Below, in pieces: positions 25,497 to 34,632 of a stretch of 57,267 bases of DNA; positions within the stretch are counted from its first letter, which is position 1, and every line of letters begins with the position of its first letter. The stretch lies in NCBI GenBank assembly GCA_002492525.1, contig DKZA01000031.1:1-57267 (forward strand), given 5' to 3'. This DNA comes from Lachnospiraceae bacterium UBA7086. GTDB taxonomy: Bacteria > Bacillota > Clostridia > Lachnospirales > Lachnospiraceae. The position numbers were made by a program, and so were the translations under genes. Under the pieces are notes generated by a model. It saw nothing but the letters and a program-made list of their open reading frames with translations. It searched no databases and was not told the origin of the DNA.

Positions 25497-26601
25497 CTAC
25501 TTATTGATCCACCTTAAATATGCATTAATAAAAGGATCTATCGCCCCGTCCAGCACGGCGTCCACATTCCCCGACTCCTCATTCGTCCGGTGGTCTTTCA
25601 CCATAGTGTATGGCTGCATCACATAAGAGCGAATCTGGTTGCCCCAGCCAATCTCTTTCACATCCCCCCGGATATCGGACAGTTTCTCCGCATTTTCTTC
25701 CTGCTTTAGCATATAAAGTTTTGCTTTCAGCATCTGCATCGCTTTATCTTTATTCTGGAACTGGGAACGTTCATTCTGACAAGTCACCACAATCCCTGTG
25801 GGGAAATGGGTAATCCTGATTGCCGAGGAGGTCTTGTTGATATGCTGACCGCCCGCACCGCTGCTTCGATAGGTATCGATACGGATATCCTCGTCCTTTA
25901 TTTCCACATCCACATCTTCCTCAATATCCGGCATCACATCCAGAGATACAAAGGATGTCTGCCGCTTGCCCTGGGCATTGAAGGGAGAGATACGCACCAG
26001 TCTGTGCACGCCTTTCTCCGATTTCAGATAACCATAAGCATTGTCTCCGTTAATCTGAAATGTAACGGATTTAATTCCCGCCTCGTCACCGTCCAGATAA
26101 TCTATTACTTCCAGAGAATATCCTTTGCGCTCTGCCCATCTGGTGTACATACGATAGAGCATACCGCACCAGTCACAGCTTTCTGTACCGCCGGCACCGG
26201 CATTTAACTTAAGAATCGCATTGTTCTTATCATATTCGCCGGATAGGAGCGTACTGATCCTGATAGTTTCAAAAGTTTCTTTGAAAGATGTCAACTCCTC
26301 CTGAATATCCGGGATGATTGCCGGATCGTTATCCTCATATCCCATCTCAATCAGCGTCAGGATATCCTCATACTGACTGGAAAGACCATCCATAGTCTCC
26401 ACTACGTCCTTAAGCTGCTTAGACTCCCGCATCTTCTGGTTGGATTTCTCCGGGTCATCCCAGAATCCGGGGGCCTGCATTTCCATCTCTAATTCCTCAA
26501 TCCGCTTCACTTTACCTGCCAGGTCAAAGTGAATCCCTCACTTCCGCTAAGGGACTTTCGTAACTTAAAAGCTCGGATTTCATATTATCCAGTTCAACCA
26601 C
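25497..26601 (-). CDS. prfB: Peptide chain release factor 2, with programmed +1 frameshift
   Basis: RF2 terminates at UGA/UAA. The main frame (from about 26523 down) has the GGQ motif GAGGQHINKTSSAIRITH and the SPF-type recognition region. The 5' part lies in another frame: GTG at 26601 (AAGGTG 7 bases upstream) reads 25 residues ending VRDSL, then CTT TGA (26524-26529). Skipping one base gives GAC CTG GCA, continuing into the main frame. AGGG just before the slippery CUU UGA is the internal SD-like signal. Total about 367 residues. This is the classical autoregulatory frameshift, not a mutation. Confidence 0.93.
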
Positions 26602-26624
26602 TTAACGTCACCTTCTTTCTTAAA

Positions 26625-29189
26625 TTATTTTTTCCCGCAGCACTGCTTATATTTCTTTCCGCTTCCGCAAGGGCAGGGATCATTCGGATACACCTTGGCC
26701 TCCATACGTTTCACAGGGCCCTTCTGCAGAGTGTCATCCTTGTTGGTGCCGGTAACCTTAGCTACCTGCTCTCTCTCCACCTTCTGTTCAATCCGCACAC
26801 GGAAGAGGTTCCTTACGGTCTCCTCTTTGATGTTCTGTGTCATATCATCAAACATCTCATAGCCGTTTAATTTATATTCCACCAGCGGATCCTTCTGTCC
26901 ATAGGCCTGTAATCCTGCGCCCTGGCGGAGCTGATCCATATCGTCAATATGATCCATCCACTTTCTGTCAATTACTTTAAGCAGAATCACACGCTCAATC
27001 TCACGGATTGCCTCCGGCTCCGGGAACTCCGCTTCCTTGCTCTCATACAGTTTCACTGCTTCCTCTTTGAGCTGCTGTTTCAGACTGTTCTTTTTCGGTT
27101 TCAGGACACGGGAAGCATTTATCGGCTGTAACGGGATAGTAGGTAAGAGCAGCGTATTTAGCTCATTGTAATCCCAATCTTCAAAATCCGTATCGTCCCC
27201 GATACAGATATCCACACAGTTCTCGGTAATATCCGTAATCATCTTATAGATCGCATCCCGCATACTCTCGCCATCCAGCACGCGCCTTCTCTCTTCATAG
27301 ATGATCTCTCTTTGCTCGTTCATGACCTGGTCATATTCTAACAAGCTCTTTCTGATACCGAAGTTGTTACTCTCAATCTTCTTCTGGGCCTTCTCAATCG
27401 CTTTGGTCAACGCAGAATGTTCAATCTCCTGTCCTTCCGGAATACCCAGTGCATTAAACATCGCCATCATCCTGTCGGAACCAAAAAGCCTCATCAAGTC
27501 GTCTTCCAAAGAGATGTAGAACCGTGATTCGCCTGGGTCTCCCTGACGGCCGCTTCGGCCACGCAGCTGATTGTCGATACGTCTGGATTCATGACGCTCC
27601 GTACCGATAATCATCAGACCGCCTGCCGCTCTTGCCTCATCATCCAGTTTAATATCCGTACCACGGCCTGCCATGTTGGTAGCAATCGTCACGGCACCAT
27701 GAATTCCAGCGTCTGCTACAATCTCGGCCTCCATCTCATGAAACTTCGCGTTCAGTACTTTATGCTCGATACCGTTGCGCTTTAAAATACCACTGAGTTC
27801 TTCCGAAGAGTCGATATTAATGGTACCCACCAGCACCGGCTGTCCCTTGGCATGGGCCTCCTGCACGGCGTGTAAAATCGCTTTCAGCTTCTCCTTTTTG
27901 GTCTTATACACGGCATCCTGTCTGTCAATACGTATTACCGGCTTATTGGTAGGAATCGCAACCACATCCATACCATAAATCTCACGAAACTCCTTTTCCT
28001 CCGTAAGTGCCGTACCGGTCATACCGGCTTTCTTTTCAAATTTATTAAAGAAATTCTGGAACGTAATGGTGGCAAGGGTCTTGCTTTCCCGTTTCACCTT
28101 CACATGCTCCTTGGCCTCGATAGCCTGATGCAGGCCGTCGGAATAACGGCGTCCCGGCATGATACGTCCGGTAAACTCGTCTACGATCAGAACCTGATCA
28201 TCTTTCACCACATAATCCTGGTCCCGGAACATCAGGTTATGTGCCCGCAGCGCAAGAATAATATTATGCTGGATTTCCAGATTATCCGGATCCGCCAGAT
28301 TCTCGATCTGGAAGAACCGCTCCACCTTGCTCACACCCTGGGCTGTCAGATTCACCACTTTATCTTTCTCATTGACGATAAAGTCTCCGGTCTCCTCCCG
28401 TTCCACGCCCATGATGGCATCCATTTTGGAAAGTTCCTCCATATCGGCCCCACGGGTAAGCTGTCTTGCCAGAATATCGCAGGCCTCATAAAGTTTCGTA
28501 GACTTGCCGCTCTGTCCGGAAATGATCAGGGGAGTCCGCGCCTCATCGATCAACACGGAGTCCACCTCATCAATCACTGCATAGTGCAGCTCTCTCAAAA
28601 CCAGTTGTTCCTTATAAATAACCATATTATCGCGCAGATAATCAAAACCCAATTCATTATTGGTCACATAGGTGATATCACAGTTATAAGCTTCTCTGCG
28701 CTCTTCAGGTTTCATATCATTTAAAACGACACCCACCTTTAAGCCCAGAAATTCATGAACCTGTCCCATCCACTCCGCATCACGCTTTGCCAGATAATCA
28801 TTGACAGTGACTACATGCACACCCTTGCCCTCCAGGGCATTTAAATATGCCGGCAAAAGACAGGTCTGCGTCTTACCTTCACCGGTACGCATCTCCGCAA
28901 TACGCCCTTGATGCAGAACAATACCGCCGATAAGCTGCACCCTGTAGTGCTCTGTATTGAGAACTCTTCTGGCCGCTTCCCTGACCGTGGCATAAGCCTC
29001 CGGCAGCAAGTCATCCAAAGTCTCCCCTTGTGTCAGTCTTTTCTTAAATTCTTTTGTCTTATCATGCAACTGCTCGTCAGACATTTCCATCATAGTGGGA
29101 CGCAATTCTTCAATCTGATCCACCAGGCCGTTGATTCGCCTGATCTCACGCTCACTATGTGTTCCAAATAATTTCTGTGCTACGCTCAT
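26625..29189 (-). CDS. secA: Protein translocase ATPase SecA
   Basis: 854-residue SecA: Walker A EMRTGEGKTQ (residues 99-108), DEVDSVLIDEARTPLIISG, DEFTGRIMPGRRYSDGLHQAIEAKE, the GMTGTA motif, NMAGRGTDIKL, RQGDPGESRF, and a C-terminal SEC-C zinc-binding tail CPCGSGKKYKQCCGKK. RBS GAGGAAA. It lies 23 bp upstream of prfB and 37 bp downstream of buk with no terminator seen between, so cotranscription is possible. Confidence 0.97.
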   Translation of the reverse strand: MSVAQKLFGTHSEREIRRINGLVDQIEELRPTMMEMSDEQLHDKTKEFKKRLTQGETLDDLLPEAYATVREAARRVLNTEHYRVQLIGGIVLHQGRIAEMRTGEGKTQTCLLPAYLNALEGKGVHVVTVNDYLAKRDAEWMGQVHEFLGLKVGVVLNDMKPEERREAYNCDITYVTNNELGFDYLRDNMVIYKEQLVLRELHYAVIDEVDSVLIDEARTPLIISGQSGKSTKLYEACDILARQLTRGADMEELSKMDAIMGVEREETGDFIVNEKDKVVNLTAQGVSKVERFFQIENLADPDNLEIQHNIILALRAHNLMFRDQDYVVKDDQVLIVDEFTGRIMPGRRYSDGLHQAIEAKEHVKVKRESKTLATITFQNFFNKFEKKAGMTGTALTEEKEFREIYGMDVVAIPTNKPVIRIDRQDAVYKTKKEKLKAILHAVQEAHAKGQPVLVGTINIDSSEELSGILKRNGIEHKVLNAKFHEMEAEIVADAGIHGAVTIATNMAGRGTDIKLDDEARAAGGLMIIGTERHESRRIDNQLRGRSGRQGDPGESRFYISLEDDLMRLFGSDRMMAMFNALGIPEGQEIEHSALTKAIEKAQKKIESNNFGIRKSLLEYDQVMNEQREIIYEERRRVLDGESMRDAIYKMITDITENCVDICIGDDTDFEDWDYNELNTLLLPTIPLQPINASRVLKPKKNSLKQQLKEEAVKLYESKEAEFPEPEAIREIERVILLKVIDRKWMDHIDDMDQLRQGAGLQAYGQKDPLVEYKLNGYEMFDDMTQNIKEETVRNLFRVRIEQKVEREQVAKVTGTNKDDTLQKGPVKRMEAKVYPNDPCPCGSGKKYKQCCGKK

Positions 29190-29226
29190 GGTTTCCTCGT
29201 TTCCCTAAATCCAATCTTATTCCGGC

Positions 29227-30294
29227 CTAGTATACCATCGGCTTCTCTTCCCCATTCAACACTCTCAAACCGCCCTGTACCAGAGCCATCAGCTCATCCT
29301 CTCCGGGATAAATGGTCACAGGTGCGATCCAGCCGGTCCTCTCTTTCAATCCTGCCGTCACTACCTTATCGTAGGCAATACCGCCGGTCATAATGATCTG
29401 ATCTACCTTCCCCTTCAGGACACAGGCCATGGAACCGATATCCTTTGCTACCTGGGTGATAAAGGCTTCTCTTACTTCTTCCGCTTTCTTATCACCATTA
29501 TCTACCATCTTCTGTACATCTCTCATGTCATTGGTACCGCAGTATGCATTGAAACCGCCGCCGCCCAATATTTTCTTATAGACTTCCTGCTGCGTATATT
29601 GGCCGGAAAAACACATCTTAATCAACGCGCCGCTGGGTACTGCCCCGGCTCTTTCCGGTGAAAAAGCACCATCTCCATCCAGAGCATTGAATACATCTAT
29701 CACTCTGCCCATCTTATGAGCGCCCACAGACACACCGCCGCCCATATGAACCACGATCAGATTCAAGGTGTCATAAGCCTTGCCGCACTCCTTCGCATAA
29801 CGCTTTGCGACTGCCTTCTGATTCAAAGCATGAAACACACTGGTTCTGGGAAGTTCCGGCACGCCGGAATATCTGGATACAGGATCCAGTTCATCCACCA
29901 CCACAGGATCGACAATGTAAGAAGGTTTTCCGATGGAATCTCCGATTTCTCTGGCCAGAATACCGCCCAGATTAGAGGCATGAGGCCCCTGCACTCCTAT
30001 CTTTAAGTCCTCTAACAGATCATCCGTCACTGCATAAGTACCGCCCGGAATCGGCTTTAACATACCGCCGCGCCCCACTACCATATCCAGGGAATTGATG
30101 TCAAAATTCTTTTCTTTCAAAAGATTTTCAATAATATTTCTGCGGAAATCTTTCTGATCTACGATCTTCTCAAACTGCGCAATCTCCTCTGTGGAATGAC
30201 GCAGTGTCTCCTCAAATAATAAGGTCTCGTCCTCAAATACACCAATCTTGGTAGATGTGGAACCGGGATTAATGATCAAACTCTTAATTGCCAT
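29227..30294 (-). CDS. buk: Butyrate kinase
   Basis: Converts butyryl phosphate and ADP to butyrate and ATP (or branched-chain analogues). 355 residues, typical. Begins LIINPGSTSTKIGVFED (ASKHA phosphate-1 type), with VVGRGGMLKPIPGGTY, GPHASNLGGILAREIG, VVHMGGGVSVGAHKMGRVIDV and the C-terminal IMTGGIAYD. It follows ptb by 25 bp. Confidence 0.95.
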   Translation of the reverse strand: MAIKSLIINPGSTSTKIGVFEDETLLFEETLRHSTEEIAQFEKIVDQKDFRRNIIENLLKEKNFDINSLDMVVGRGGMLKPIPGGTYAVTDDLLEDLKIGVQGPHASNLGGILAREIGDSIGKPSYIVDPVVVDELDPVSRYSGVPELPRTSVFHALNQKAVAKRYAKECGKAYDTLNLIVVHMGGGVSVGAHKMGRVIDVFNALDGDGAFSPERAGAVPSGALIKMCFSGQYTQQEVYKKILGGGGFNAYCGTNDMRDVQKMVDNGDKKAEEVREAFITQVAKDIGSMACVLKGKVDQIIMTGGIAYDKVVTAGLKERTGWIAPVTIYPGEDELMALVQGGLRVLNGEEKPMVY

Positions 30295-30319
30295 ATGATT
30301 GTCCTCCTGTTCTATGAAA

Positions 30320-31240
30320 TCAATTCATCTTGGACATCGCCTCGGCCATAACGGCGCCTAAAGCGATGGAATTTACTTTGGTCTCAAATTCATCGGAGCG
30401 GGATGTGAGAATTACCGGCGCCTTGGTACCTGTCAGAATATTGCCGTTCTTAACCTTCGCCGTGTGTACCAAACACTTGTACACCAGATTGCCTGCATGG
30501 ATATCCGGGAAAAGAAGCACATCCGCATCGCCTACGATCTTTCTGCCCTCTGCCCCTTTATGCTTGGCCGCCGCCGGGTCGATCGCCAGATCCAGAGAAA
30601 GCGGGCCGTCTACGATACAGCCAGTAATCTTGCCCTCTTCACACATCTTCGTCAACTCATCAGCTTCTACGGTAACGGGCATCTTAGGATTCACCACTTC
30701 CACTGCCGCCAGCGGAGCCACCTTGGGATTGGGAATACCGCAGGCATGACACACATCCACTGTATTTTCAATAATATGCACCTTTTCTTCCAACGTAGGA
30801 TAGGTCAGGAAAGCCACATCCGATAAGAATAACAGATGATCCACGCCTTCCACCTCAAACACACATACATGGGAAAGTGTCTTGCCGGTTCTTAATCCCA
30901 CCTCTTTATCCAGCACACTCTTTAAGAATGATTTTGTGTCAATCAGCCCCTTCATATACATGTTGGCCTTACCCGTATGTACCAGCTCCACAGCCTTTAA
31001 AGCAGCTGTATAATTATCTTTCTCATCAATGATCTCAAAACCGCTTACGTCCATATTGATCGAAGAAGCCACTTCTTTGATCTTATCCGCATCGCCTACC
31101 AGAATGGCATCTGCAATGTTTCTCTCTTTTGCCGCCGCTACAGCCTCTAAAACCGCACTGTCCTGGGCTACGGCCACAGCCACCTTTTTGACACTGCACT
31201 CGGATACTTTAGATAACAGATCACTAAAACTTTTGCTCAT
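30320..31240 (-). CDS. ptb: Phosphate butyryltransferase
   Basis: Exchanges CoA of butyryl-CoA for phosphate. 306 residues; conserved features include the AAVEVVNPKMPVT segment, GPLSLDLAIDPAAAKHKG, and DVLLFPDIHAGNLVYKCLVH. ATG 31240 is preferred (AAGGAG 11 bases upstream); a GTG 12 bases further upstream lies directly on the RBS. Ptb and Buk together form the terminal butyrate pathway. Confidence 0.95.
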   Translation of the reverse strand: MSKSFSDLLSKVSECSVKKVAVAVAQDSAVLEAVAAAKERNIADAILVGDADKIKEVASSINMDVSGFEIIDEKDNYTAALKAVELVHTGKANMYMKGLIDTKSFLKSVLDKEVGLRTGKTLSHVCVFEVEGVDHLLFLSDVAFLTYPTLEEKVHIIENTVDVCHACGIPNPKVAPLAAVEVVNPKMPVTVEADELTKMCEEGKITGCIVDGPLSLDLAIDPAAAKHKGAEGRKIVGDADVLLFPDIHAGNLVYKCLVHTAKVKNGNILTGTKAPVILTSRSDEFETKVNSIALGAVMAEAMSKMN

Positions 31241-31302
31241 TTTACCGCACACTCCTTTGTCTAATTTTTCCCTTAAAAAATTGGATAAAAATTCCCCATA
31301 GA

Positions 31303-31331
31303 ATCATACCACTATCCCTGCAAAAAGTCAA
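31303..31331 (-). promoter_or_regulatory. Promoter of ptb-buk
   Basis: TTGACT (31326-31331), 17 bases, TATGAT (31303-31308) on the minus strand, between the purH stop and ptb, followed by an AT-rich 60-base leader. Confidence 0.75.
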
Positions 31332-31336
31332 AAATG

Positions 31337-32518
31337 TCAATGATGAAAGAGCCGGATTCCCGTAAAGCACATGGTCATTCCGTACTTATCGCAGGTCTCG
31401 ATCACGTTATCGTCGCGCACGGAGCCTCCCGGCTGCGCCACATATTTCACCCCGCTTCTGTGGGCCCTCTCGATATTGTCTCCGAAGGGGAAGAACGCAT
31501 CCGACCCCAGGGAAACATCCGTCATCTGAGCAAGCCATGCTCTCTTCTCTTCTCTGGTGAACACCTCCGGTTTTACCCGGAAGGTCTTCTGCCATATACC
31601 ATCCGCCAGCACATCCATATAATCCTCTCCGATATACAGATCAATGGCATTATCCCTGTCGGCCCGGCCGATACCGTCCGCAAACTGTAAGCCGAGCACC
31701 TTGGGGGACTGGCGTAAAAACCAGTTGTCCGCCTTGGAACCTGCCAGTCTGGTACAGTGAATTCTGGACTGCTGCCCGGCGCCGATGCCGATCGCCTGTC
31801 CGCCTTTCACATAACATACAGAGTTAGACTGTGTATATTTCAGCGTGATCATGGCGATAGCAAGATCAATCTTTGCCTGCTTGGGCAGATCTTTGGCCTG
31901 AGTCACAATATGATCAAAGAAATGCTCATCAATCTTTAATTCGTTTCTGCCCTGCTCAAAGCTGATCCCGTAAACCTGCTTCACTTCCGTGGGTGCCGGA
32001 ACATAAGACGGATCAATCTCAATCACGTTATAGGCCCCCTTCTTCTTGGCCTTCAGGATTTCCAACGCCTCCGGCTCATAGCCCGGCGCAATAACACCAT
32101 CGGATACCTCTCTTTTAATAATCTTAGCCGTAGCCACATCGCAGACATCCGACAGAGAAATGAAATCTCCAAAGGAACTCATACGGTCTGCTCCGCGGGC
32201 TCTTGCATAAGCGTTTGCCAATGGTGTAAACTCCATATCCAGATCATCCACCCAATAAATCTTACGCTCAACCTCCGATAACGGAAGCCCCACCGCTGCC
32301 CCGGCAGGAGACACATGTTTAAAGGAAGCTGCCGCCGGAAGACCTGTCGCCAGCTTTAGTTCCCGCACCAGCTGCCACCCATTAAAAGCGTCCAGAAAAT
32401 TAATATATCCGGGTCTGCCGTTCAATACCTTAATGGGCAGTTCACCGCCATCTTCCATATAGATTCTCGACGGTTTCTGATTAGGATTACATCCATATTT
32501 TAATTCTAATTCGTTCAT
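31337..32518 (-). CDS. purH: AICAR formyltransferase (stand-alone)
   Basis: Converts AICAR to FAICAR using 10-formyl-THF. The 393-residue protein corresponds to the AICARFT half of PurH: LKYGCNPNQKPSRIY at the start, SFKHVSPAGAAVGLP (catalytic Lys/His region), YTQSNSVCYVKGGQAIGIGAGQQSRIHCTRLAGSKADNWF, and SDAFFPFGDNIERAHRSGVKYVAQPGGSVRDD. The N-terminal MGS-like IMP cyclohydrolase domain of bifunctional PurH is absent, its job apparently taken by the adjacent PurO-type enzyme. It lies 18 bp downstream of that gene. Confidence 0.93.
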   Translation of the reverse strand: MNELELKYGCNPNQKPSRIYMEDGGELPIKVLNGRPGYINFLDAFNGWQLVRELKLATGLPAAASFKHVSPAGAAVGLPLSEVERKIYWVDDLDMEFTPLANAYARARGADRMSSFGDFISLSDVCDVATAKIIKREVSDGVIAPGYEPEALEILKAKKKGAYNVIEIDPSYVPAPTEVKQVYGISFEQGRNELKIDEHFFDHIVTQAKDLPKQAKIDLAIAMITLKYTQSNSVCYVKGGQAIGIGAGQQSRIHCTRLAGSKADNWFLRQSPKVLGLQFADGIGRADRDNAIDLYIGEDYMDVLADGIWQKTFRVKPEVFTREEKRAWLAQMTDVSLGSDAFFPFGDNIERAHRSGVKYVAQPGGSVRDDNVIETCDKYGMTMCFTGIRLFHH

Positions 32519-32536
32519 ATCTTCCTCCGTTCCAGA

Positions 32537-33253
32537 TCATTTTACATTCTTGTTAAAAATCCTGGTCTCGTATTTTCCTGTAGCAATTTCTATATACCGT
32601 ACAAAAAGAGAAACCTTATTCTCCTCATTCAGGTTTTCCCAGACCATCTTGGCGAAGCTGTCAATATCTCCTTCGATTCCCACAAGCGTGGGCTCGCCCT
32701 CAAAACTGGGCAGAGGATTGCCGTCTCCCTTATAAGTATGAATAAACCGCCCCTCTCCGGCTTTCGGGTTCTCATAAGCGAAAGTAAAACGGTTACAGGA
32801 AGAAGGATCTCCCTGATCGCTCTTTAAGATAGACATGGCATAATTATATCCACCGTTTTCGATATGCAGGATACCGGAAATACGGGGTGTATAGTTGGGC
32901 GCATCTGGTTCAAAGGTCCTGGTGCGCAGCGCCTGCTCAAAGGTCTGCTGTCTGTCCATCAATTCATAGATCGTATCTGTCTGATCACCGTTGGTCACAA
33001 TGGTCTTATTCCCTAACACCCGCACAGGTGCATAGATAATCAAACTGGGATCCTCCAGTCTGGAGGGATCAAAAGCCTGCGTCCTGATGCCCTCTCCGTC
33101 TTCCACAAACACACGGTTCCTGCTGTTGCTGCTCCTGCCCATAATAAAGTATGCCATAATGGCATACTTTCCGTCCGCCGACTTTCCGATCACAATCCCC
33201 CGCCCCGGATAATCGTTTCCTGCGAGTTCCTCTGCTAATGAAATTTTCTGCAT
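32537..33253 (-). CDS. IMP cyclohydrolase, PurO type
   Basis: Predicted to close FAICAR to IMP. The 238-residue protein has the IMP cyclohydrolase (PurO) family features: YPGRGIVIGKSADGKYAIMAYFIMGRSSNSRNR, DPSLIIYAPVR, QTFEQALRTRTFEPDAPNYTPRISG and a GEGRFIHTYKGDGNPLPSFEG block. This fold was first known from methanogens. ATG 33253 has AGGAGG 7 bases upstream. Position directly before the stand-alone AICAR formyltransferase supports the role. Confidence 0.88.
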   Translation of the reverse strand: MQKISLAEELAGNDYPGRGIVIGKSADGKYAIMAYFIMGRSSNSRNRVFVEDGEGIRTQAFDPSRLEDPSLIIYAPVRVLGNKTIVTNGDQTDTIYELMDRQQTFEQALRTRTFEPDAPNYTPRISGILHIENGGYNYAMSILKSDQGDPSSCNRFTFAYENPKAGEGRFIHTYKGDGNPLPSFEGEPTLVGIEGDIDSFAKMVWENLNEENKVSLFVRYIEIATGKYETRIFNKNVK

Positions 33254-33283
33254 ATTCTTCCTCCTCATTTCATGTGAGCCCTG

Positions 33284-34630
33284 TCAGGGAGCCTGTCTTT
33301 CAATCTTACGCTGATACATCTTTTTCTCAGTCACATCATAAATGGAACACATGAGCACTTCACTACCGTCTACCCAGTTCATATTCTTATAAAAAAGGTC
33401 ATACCATCTACAGCGGCTCTCCATATAAATAACCAGAGTCCCGCTGTCTTGTCCATTCGGGATGCCGCTCTCAAAGATATCGGAAAGCTCATCCTGCTCC
33501 AATTCTTTTCCAAATTCATCGCGCAGGCTCCTGTTGAAGAACAAAATCCTGCCGCTTTGTCTGTCTCTGACATAAATGGAACTGCCCACATTGCTGAGCA
33601 TTTCCTCCAATGCCGCATAGAAACCTTCCAGAGAATTTTGCCAGACTCGCTTCATGAAAATATTCTGCAGCACTTTCACAGAATCATTCAGAAACTTAAT
33701 CTCCGTCAGGTCCCAGTTGCGGTTATGCCCTTTTACCCCAAAACAGGCGTATATACTGGCTTTGTCTTTCATGGCGACGTGCATTGCCGCAAGCGCTGTA
33801 AAGCCCGCCTTTTTCATATCGCCTTCGTATCCCTCCCTGCCAGAGGAAGAGGAGATAACCAACGGCTTATCCCTGTACAGATAAGCCGGTCTCGGCTGAT
33901 TCCTGGTCTGGTCAAAGGAGGAGAGAACGCCGTCTGCGCACCATTCTGCAACTACATCCATGGTGTCGGAATCTTCCTGTTCCACCCTGCAAAGGTAAGC
34001 ATTATCAATGCGAAGGAACCGGCCCACAATGCCGAGAACTGTCAGCATCACTTCCTCCGCCGGCGCGTCACTGTCCAGCACCTGCACCATCTCTGTGGTA
34101 GCCTCCATGCGCCGCAGCATAACCTCCGTTTCTTCCCAGGAATATCGGCTGTGCCTGCTCTCGACCCATGCACTCTCCACAGACACCTTATGACACACAA
34201 TCTGCCGGCTGGTTTCCCGTAAAAGATCCAATGCCAGATTAAACCGCTGCAGCGTAGTCCGGCGGGCAAATCCTAAAACGAAGTCTCTGTCTTCCTCAGA
34301 ACTCTGGTCCGATAACACGGCGCAGACCAGCCATGTAATCACCGGCCTGTCCTGATCCTTGATACAGACAGCCGCATATTTTACTGCCTCGTTCTCCGTA
34401 TCCTCTACCGCCTGCTCTTCCAGACTGCTTCCTGCTACCCTGCTATACAGAGAATACAGCTGTTCTTTCGATACAACGGACAAAAGGCGCTCCCTGTCCG
34501 TCTGTTCTCCCGACATCTGCGCAAGTACGTTCCCCTCGTGATCCAGACACATCGCATAAATTCCCGCCATCACGCAGAATTTATCCTGTAATCTCTTTAA
34601 TATTTCCGTGTCAATAATTTCGTTATACAT
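33284..34630 (-). CDS. GAF-type sensor protein, truncated before a GGDEF-like domain
   Basis: 448 residues with no membrane helix. The N-terminus (about 1-115) resembles the PocR-type sensory domain (DTEILKRLQDKFCVMAGIYAMCLDHEGNVL); the middle (about 180-320) is a GAF-like domain; residues about 335-430 look like a PAS domain (RDRQSGRILFFNRSLRDEFG). It stops after IYDVTEKKMYQRKIERQAP, a linker that in related proteins leads straight into a GGDEF domain; that domain is absent. It lies between guaB (2 bp) and purO on one strand. Function unknown; domain names beyond GAF are tentative. Confidence 0.6.
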   Translation of the reverse strand: MYNEIIDTEILKRLQDKFCVMAGIYAMCLDHEGNVLAQMSGEQTDRERLLSVVSKEQLYSLYSRVAGSSLEEQAVEDTENEAVKYAAVCIKDQDRPVITWLVCAVLSDQSSEEDRDFVLGFARRTTLQRFNLALDLLRETSRQIVCHKVSVESAWVESRHSRYSWEETEVMLRRMEATTEMVQVLDSDAPAEEVMLTVLGIVGRFLRIDNAYLCRVEQEDSDTMDVVAEWCADGVLSSFDQTRNQPRPAYLYRDKPLVISSSSGREGYEGDMKKAGFTALAAMHVAMKDKASIYACFGVKGHNRNWDLTEIKFLNDSVKVLQNIFMKRVWQNSLEGFYAALEEMLSNVGSSIYVRDRQSGRILFFNRSLRDEFGKELEQDELSDIFESGIPNGQDSGTLVIYMESRCRWYDLFYKNMNWVDGSEVLMCSIYDVTEKKMYQRKIERQAP

Positions 34631-34632
34631 AC

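Noticed and set aside
25497..26510. prfB as a 5'-truncated or broken gene
   Set aside because: The missing N-terminus is found in the other frame with a start, RBS and CUU UGA recoding site.
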